Below are positions 33,180 to 35,491 of a DNA stretch of 35,491 nucleotides, piece after piece. The notes under the pieces are model-generated. The model searched no databases. It was given only the letters and a program-made list of their open reading frames with translations, and was not told the DNA's origin. How positions within the stretch are numbered: position 1 is the stretch's first letter; each line of letters starts with the position of its first letter. Origin of the DNA: a virus; the IMG/VR virus record IMGVR_UViG_3300012205_000179, positions 1 through 35,491 of that record; one strand, written 5' to 3'. The position numbers were made by a program, and so were the translations under genes.

Positions 33180-33425
33180 GTGACTACTCTTATCGCCGTC
33201 ATAACGGTTACAGGTATGTGGGCCTGGGCAGTGGCGCACCAGCTTGTCATTTATTATTTCTGCTCCGTTGCCATCGATCAACTGCCCAAGCCTTCCGGGA
33301 ATAATCCCTTCTACACTTGGTTCTTCGGAGTTCTTCATCTTGCCGCGGCAAACTGGAACCGGGCCAAGATGGGCGTCATGACGAAGCCCGATGCAACCAA
33401 GGCCGACACAGTTACAAAAGCATGA
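33180..33425 (+). CDS. Small membrane protein, holin candidate
   Basis: 81 residues, GTG start with AAGGAGAG upstream. One clear membrane segment (residues ~3-30, TLIAVITVTGMWAWAVAHQLVIYYF) and a second, weaker hydrophobic stretch (FYTWFFGVLHLAAA) before a charged tail. Size and topology suit a holin or lysis regulator, but the endolysin is 11 kb away. The stop overlaps the next ATG (ATGA). Confidence 0.55.
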   Translation: MTTLIAVITVTGMWAWAVAHQLVIYYFCSVAIDQLPKPSGNNPFYTWFFGVLHLAAANWNRAKMGVMTKPDATKADTVTKA

Positions 33426-33925
33426 AACGTCTCCTGATTTTCTTCCTGCTCGCTACTGCCGCCAACGCAGGACCAAAGCATTTTGTCAATTCCCTGGGTT
33501 CTCAGTTCAAACGCACTTTCTATACCGACGTGAAAACACACCCGCTGTCCTGGGGAGTGCCATTGGCATTGCAATTTGCGATTGTTTTCTCGGATGCCGG
33601 AAGTTCTTGCGCCCTGCCGGAAAGAATGCAGGAAACCGGGCTATCTCGCTATTTCGTTGGCAGGTATCCAAAGTGTCATAAATACGTTGTATGGACGGCT
33701 GCCTCGATGACGGCTCATGCCACAGCCGAGAACTGGCTGGCGAACAAGTTCACTGACGCCTGCCTAACCGATGCCGTAGACAGGGGCAGTACCTGGTGGA
33801 AGGTCCAAGCCCATACACACGATCCATCCGACTGCTACAAGTGGGTGCCGATTGCCCACACTATCGCCATCGGAGCCCGCGAGATCCCGGCAATCAAGGG
33901 CAATATAGATCTTCTGCAGAAGTGA
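33422..33925 (+). CDS. Hypothetical secreted protein
   Basis: ATG 33422 overlaps the previous stop (ATGA). 167 residues. A signal-like start (MKRLLIFFLLATAANA|GPKH) is followed by a protein with four or five cysteines and a central hydrophobic stretch (WGVPLALQFAIVF). It may sit in the envelope. No family is recognised. Confidence 0.6.
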   Translation: MKRLLIFFLLATAANAGPKHFVNSLGSQFKRTFYTDVKTHPLSWGVPLALQFAIVFSDAGSSCALPERMQETGLSRYFVGRYPKCHKYVVWTAASMTAHATAENWLANKFTDACLTDAVDRGSTWWKVQAHTHDPSDCYKWVPIAHTIAIGAREIPAIKGNIDLLQK

Positions 33926-33954
33926 TTCATGGAGAACTTAAACACCAAGTTTAG

Positions 33955-33984
33955 TTGACAGCATCGCGGAACAGAGGCTATCAT
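33955..33984 (+). promoter_or_regulatory. Promoter TTGACA-N18-TATCAT
   Basis: Perfect -35 (33955-33960), 18-base spacer, -10 TATCAT (33979-33984). Predicted start ~33991, three bases before ATG 33994, so the message is close to leaderless. Confidence 0.6.
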
Positions 33985-33993
33985 CGCAAAGCT

Positions 33994-34359
33994 ATGTCAC
34001 GAGAAGAAACGATGAAAGTCGTTGAGCTGGTTCGCCGTGGCCTGATTTCAACAAACGACGCTCGCAGGCTGCTCGGTTTCGTGGACGAAGTTACTCCTCC
34101 AGTTCTTACAACAAACCATACAAATTTTCTTGGTGAGAGCTATGTTCCGGCCTGGCCGTCCGATTGGTCCTTAACGCTCGAGACGGTTACGAATAACGCT
34201 TCTTCCAATTCTCCTGCACCGGCCGACTTCGCAACATGGAAAGAAGACTTTTGGGATAAATTCTGGGATCATAAGCCGCCGCCTAAGCCACCAAAGCCCG
34301 ACCCGGAGCCGGACATTCTTCCGCTCCATGCCAAACGCAAAATCACGCTGGAAAAATGA
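33994..34359 (+). CDS. Hypothetical protein
   Basis: ATG 33994 gives MSREETMKVVELVRRGLISTNDARRLLGF, a short helical N-terminus like small phage regulatory/structural proteins; the upstream open frame overlaps the promoter and is rejected. 121 residues, with a Pro-rich C-terminal stretch (PPPKPPKPDPEPD). Stop overlaps the next ATG (ATGA). Confidence 0.55.
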   Translation: MSREETMKVVELVRRGLISTNDARRLLGFVDEVTPPVLTTNHTNFLGESYVPAWPSDWSLTLETVTNNASSNSPAPADFATWKEDFWDKFWDHKPPPKPPKPDPEPDILPLHAKRKITLEK

Positions 34360-34607
34360 AGAAGAAACTGAAGAAGTCTAAACCGGCAAAACGCGCCCGC
34401 CGCAAACCCGCAGCAAAACCCTTCCAGCATTCCCAAGACGTGCTTTCCCTGATGCAGAAAGTGAAACGGCAACTCGAAGATCTCAAGAAGCCCGCCTGGC
34501 CGCGCATCGATACTTCCTGGCAACCGACCGCTGCTGAGTACCGTGCCATAGATCGCACCCTGTCGATGATGCAGATCGATCCACGCCTGTATAAACCTGG
34601 ACCCTAA
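34356..34607 (+). CDS. Small basic protein
   Basis: 83 residues with a Lys/Arg-rich N-terminal ~25 residues (MKKKLKKSKPAKRARRKP) and a helical body. It could bind nucleic acid or be a minor virion component. It is the last protein-coding gene seen before the RNA array. Confidence 0.5.
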   Translation: MKKKLKKSKPAKRARRKPAAKPFQHSQDVLSLMQKVKRQLEDLKKPAWPRIDTSWQPTAAEYRAIDRTLSMMQIDPRLYKPGP

Positions 34608-34615
34608 AAAAACAC

Positions 34616-34644
34616 TTGACAATCTATTTGCTAAACGTTTACGC
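34616..34644 (+). promoter_or_regulatory. Promoter candidate TTGACA-N17-TTACGC for the RNA array
   Basis: Perfect -35 (34616-34621), 17-base spacer, weak -10 TTACGC (34639-34644). Predicted start ~34651, just ahead of the first hairpin of the structured RNA. TTGAC here could also be the flank of an IS200/IS605-type element. Confidence 0.4.
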
Positions 34645-34660
34645 TCCATTTGTCCAAAAG

Positions 34661-34806
34661 ACCTAGGGCTGGATAAGCCCAAAGTAAAGCCTCTTCGTAG
34701 TCCTCCGCTGAAGTAAGGCGGTTGTGGGAGGAACCCACCGAAGAGACCGGACTAACACATCCGGCTCCGTAGGAATCCTCTCCATTTATGGAGAGGAGGA
34801 TGTCAA
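34661..34806 (+). ncRNA. Highly structured RNA, HEARO/omega-RNA-like
   Basis: Helices by position: GGGCT/AGCCC (34666-34670 with 34676-34680); CTCTTCG/CGAAGAG (34691-34697 with 34739-34745) enclosing CCGC/GCGG (34705-34708 with 34718-34721) and GTGGG/CCCAC (34724-34728 with 34734-34738); CCGGA/TCCGG (34747-34751 with 34760-34764); and an 8-bp TCCTCTCC/GGAGAGGA (34776-34783 with 34790-34797) followed by GGATGTCAA. The GGAATCC-hairpin-GGATGTCAA end and AGGAACCC core are, from memory, like the right ends of IscB/TnpB-type elements and their guide RNAs, but no nuclease gene is present in the window. A second copy starts at 35419. Confidence 0.5.
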
Positions 34807-34874
34807 GCTCGGAATCGCTCCTGGCACTGTTCAGGCACTGTTCAGACGTACACAAGATCCGGTTTTGATGAGTT

Positions 34875-34994
34875 CGACGCACACTGCACGCGGATACATG
34901 AACGGGACCTAAACCGTCTCGGCTCGGCTGATAACCGGGGCCCCCGCCAAAACTGAGGGGGGCTCTTTATTGTCCCGCACGCGACATTGCGTCG
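34875..34994 (+). ncRNA. Permuted tRNA-like unit P0
   Basis: Outer helix CGACGCA (34875-34881) pairs with TGCGTCG (34988-34994); conserved loop strands CACTG (34882-34886) and CGACAT (34982-34987); inner GCGG (34890-34893) with CCGC (34975-34978), then ATACATG. The 3' half comes first: T-arm-like CTCGG-CTGATAA-CCGGG (34923-34939), acceptor strand GCCCCC (34940-34945), G, CCA (34947-34949). Then 7 bases, then the 5' acceptor strand GGGGGC (34958-34963), 6 bp. The T-loop is not canonical and no anticodon arm is seen, so this is tRNA-like, closer to a tmRNA-type tRNA domain. Confidence 0.55.
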
Positions 34995-35003
34995 TTTTGA
35001 TTT

Positions 35004-35140
35004 GGGGCACACTGGAATGTGGATACATGCGAGCGAAAGCTCACTCTAGGTTCGAATCCTAGGTCCGTCTCCATCTATGACGGACTTAGCCCGACTGGTA
35101 AGGGCACATGATCTGTAAACTCCACCGCCGACATTGCCCC
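35004..35140 (+). tRNA. Circularly permuted class II tRNA, Tyr(GUA)-like (unit P1)
   Basis: Outer helix GGGGCA (35004-35009) with TGCCCC (35135-35140), loops CACTG (35010-35014) and CGACAT (35129-35134), inner GTGGA/TCCAC (35019-35023 with 35121-35125). The 3' half comes first: CATG, variable arm GAGC-GAAA-GCTC (35031-35042), T-arm CTAGG-TTCGAAT-CCTAG (35046-35062), acceptor GTCCGTC (35063-35069), T, CCA (35071-35073). After TCTAT the 5' half follows: acceptor GACGGAC (35079-35085, perfect 7 bp), D-arm GCCC/GGGC, and CTGTAAA (35113-35119) with anticodon GTA. A long variable arm and CUGUAAA loop both fit tRNA-Tyr. The anticodon stem is imperfect. Confidence 0.65.
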
Positions 35141-35148
35141 ATCGATTT

Positions 35149-35260
35149 TGGCGACACTGAATAAGGCTCCATGACTGTCGGCGAATAGCCGACCCCCCTC
35201 CACCAATCGATGGGGGGGCCGCGCAAGCGGGACTATTGAAACCTTGTTCGACATTCGCCA
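35149..35260 (+). ncRNA. Permuted tRNA-like unit P2
   Basis: Outer helix TGGCGA (35149-35154) with TCGCCA (35255-35260), CACTG (35155-35159) and CGACAT (35249-35254), inner AATAAGG (35160-35166) with CCTTGTT (35242-35248, 7 bp with one G-U). 3' half first: T-arm-like GTCGG-CGAATAG-CCGAC (35177-35193), acceptor CCCCTCC (35195-35201), A, CCA (35203-35205). After ATCGAT comes 5' acceptor GGGGGGG (35212-35218), 7 bp with one G-U, then hairpin CCGC-GCAA-GCGG. No anticodon arm and a non-canonical T-loop, so probably not a decoding tRNA. Confidence 0.55.
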
Positions 35261-35266
35261 GTTTTT

Positions 35267-35392
35267 TGGCGGTCACTGTTTGGCTTACATGGATAGAGCG
35301 TCTGCTCTCGGAGCAGAAGGTCGTCGGTTCAAATCCGATACCCTGTAATGGGGTTAGCTCAGTAGCAAAAACAGCCGGACGACATACCGCCA
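35267..35392 (+). tRNA. Circularly permuted tRNA split in the D-loop, Arg(UCG)-like (unit P3)
   Basis: Outer helix TGGCGGT (35267-35273) with ACCGCCA (35386-35392), CACTG (35274-35278) and CGACAT (35380-35385), inner TTTGGCT (35279-35285) with AGCCGGA (35373-35379). 3' half first: GGATA-GAGC, anticodon arm TCTGC-TCTCGGA-GCAGA (35301-35317), AGGTC, T-arm GTCGG-TTCAAAT-CCGAT (35323-35339), acceptor ACCCTGT (35340-35346), A. The 5' half follows directly: ATGGGGT (35348-35354; 7 bp with two G-U), TA, GCTC, AGT. Joining AGT and GGATA gives a normal D-loop. Position 33 is C, not U; no CCA is encoded. Confidence 0.65.
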
Positions 35393-35418
35393 TTGTTTTT
35401 GGCAGGATACTGCCAAAC

Positions 35419-35491
35419 TAGGGCTGGACGAGCCCGATGTGAAGCCTGTGGAGATGCGGCGCTGTAAGGCTGATCGATGAAGCAGGAACCC
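35419..35491 (+). ncRNA. Second copy of the structured RNA, cut by window edge
   Basis: Starts TAGGGCTGGACGAGCCC (35419-35435), like TAGGGCTGGATAAGCCC at 34664-34680, then GATGTGAAGCCTG, GTAAGGC and AGGAACCC, each aligned with the first copy. The sequence differs but the 5' hairpin is preserved by pairing. It is preceded by GGCAGGATACTG (35401-35412), like the left edge of the permuted units, so its right edge may show whether it belongs to the same array. Confidence 0.5.

Noticed and set aside
34861-34874. Hammerhead ribozyme core (TTTTGATGAG)
   Set aside because: There is no CUGAUGA with a paired GAAA strand, and the sequence is not repeated in the other units.
34724-34912. Short rightward ORFs in the RNA array
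   Set aside because: They cross the hairpins of the structured RNA and have no RBS or plausible protein composition.
35046-35393. Leftward 115-residue ORF over the RNA array
   Set aside because: It is antisense to four tRNA-like units, with Arg/Ser/Cys-rich composition and no RBS; a shadow of structured RNA.

Overview
The window is a continuous piece of a tailed double-stranded DNA phage (siphovirus-like Caudoviricetes) or prophage. Evidence is a long tail tape-measure gene, a lambda-type tail assembly chaperone pair, DUF2460 and DUF2163 tail-tip proteins, an NlpC/P60 tail peptidase, a J-like tip protein, an M15 endolysin and a RecT recombination module. The host is probably a Gram-negative, perhaps soil, bacterium: there are Sec signal peptides, a lipobox protein and sigma70-like promoters. 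I cannot name the host from sequence alone.

Layout. Positions 1-4150 hold large secreted or structural proteins, including a pectate-lyase-like beta-helix protein with a chitobiase-like C-terminal domain. Positions 4162-6758 hold the head-tail connector, a decayed GIY-YIG homing endonuclease, an HK97-gp10-like protein and a tail terminator candidate. Positions 6755-10700 are an accessory island between tail terminator and tail tube genes. It has a leftward cupin gene overlapped by an interrupted tRNA, a rightward pair of conserved phage genes of unknown function, and long noncoding stretches of a degenerate roughly 50-bp GCAGGCG repeat that always point away from a central divergent promoter region. 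Positions 10763-21505 are the tail module: tube, chaperones with a -1 slippery site, tape measure, tip proteins. Positions 21492-22747 carry the endolysin and an intact GIY-YIG/NUMOD3 endonuclease. Positions 22886-31115 are the replication and recombination module: RecT, PD-(D/E)XK nuclease, HerA-like ATPase, several unknowns, an HNH-like mobile endonuclease, a DUF6166-like protein and RusA. Positions 31112-34607 hold two cysteine peptidases, a lipoprotein, a small membrane protein and small late genes.

The last 880 bases (34608-35491) contain no convincing protein gene and are the most unusual part. A promoter leads into a highly structured RNA (34661-34806) that resembles HEARO/omega RNAs. 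Four tandem tRNA or tRNA-like units follow, and in each one the 3' acceptor half precedes the 5' acceptor half (circular permutation). Each unit is enclosed by an outer helix whose sequence differs between units but always pairs, with conserved internal-loop strands CACTG and CGACAT. A second copy of the structured RNA starts at 35419 and is cut by the window edge. This looks like a polycistronic array of permuted tRNAs with a conserved processing or ribozyme-like motif. To my knowledge permuted tRNAs are known from algae and archaea, and permuted tmRNA from bacteria, but I know of no description of such an array in a phage.

Promoters throughout share the form TTGACA-N17-TAGnnT and several drive short structured leaders or near-leaderless genes. 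All calls are by eye; no database search was run.
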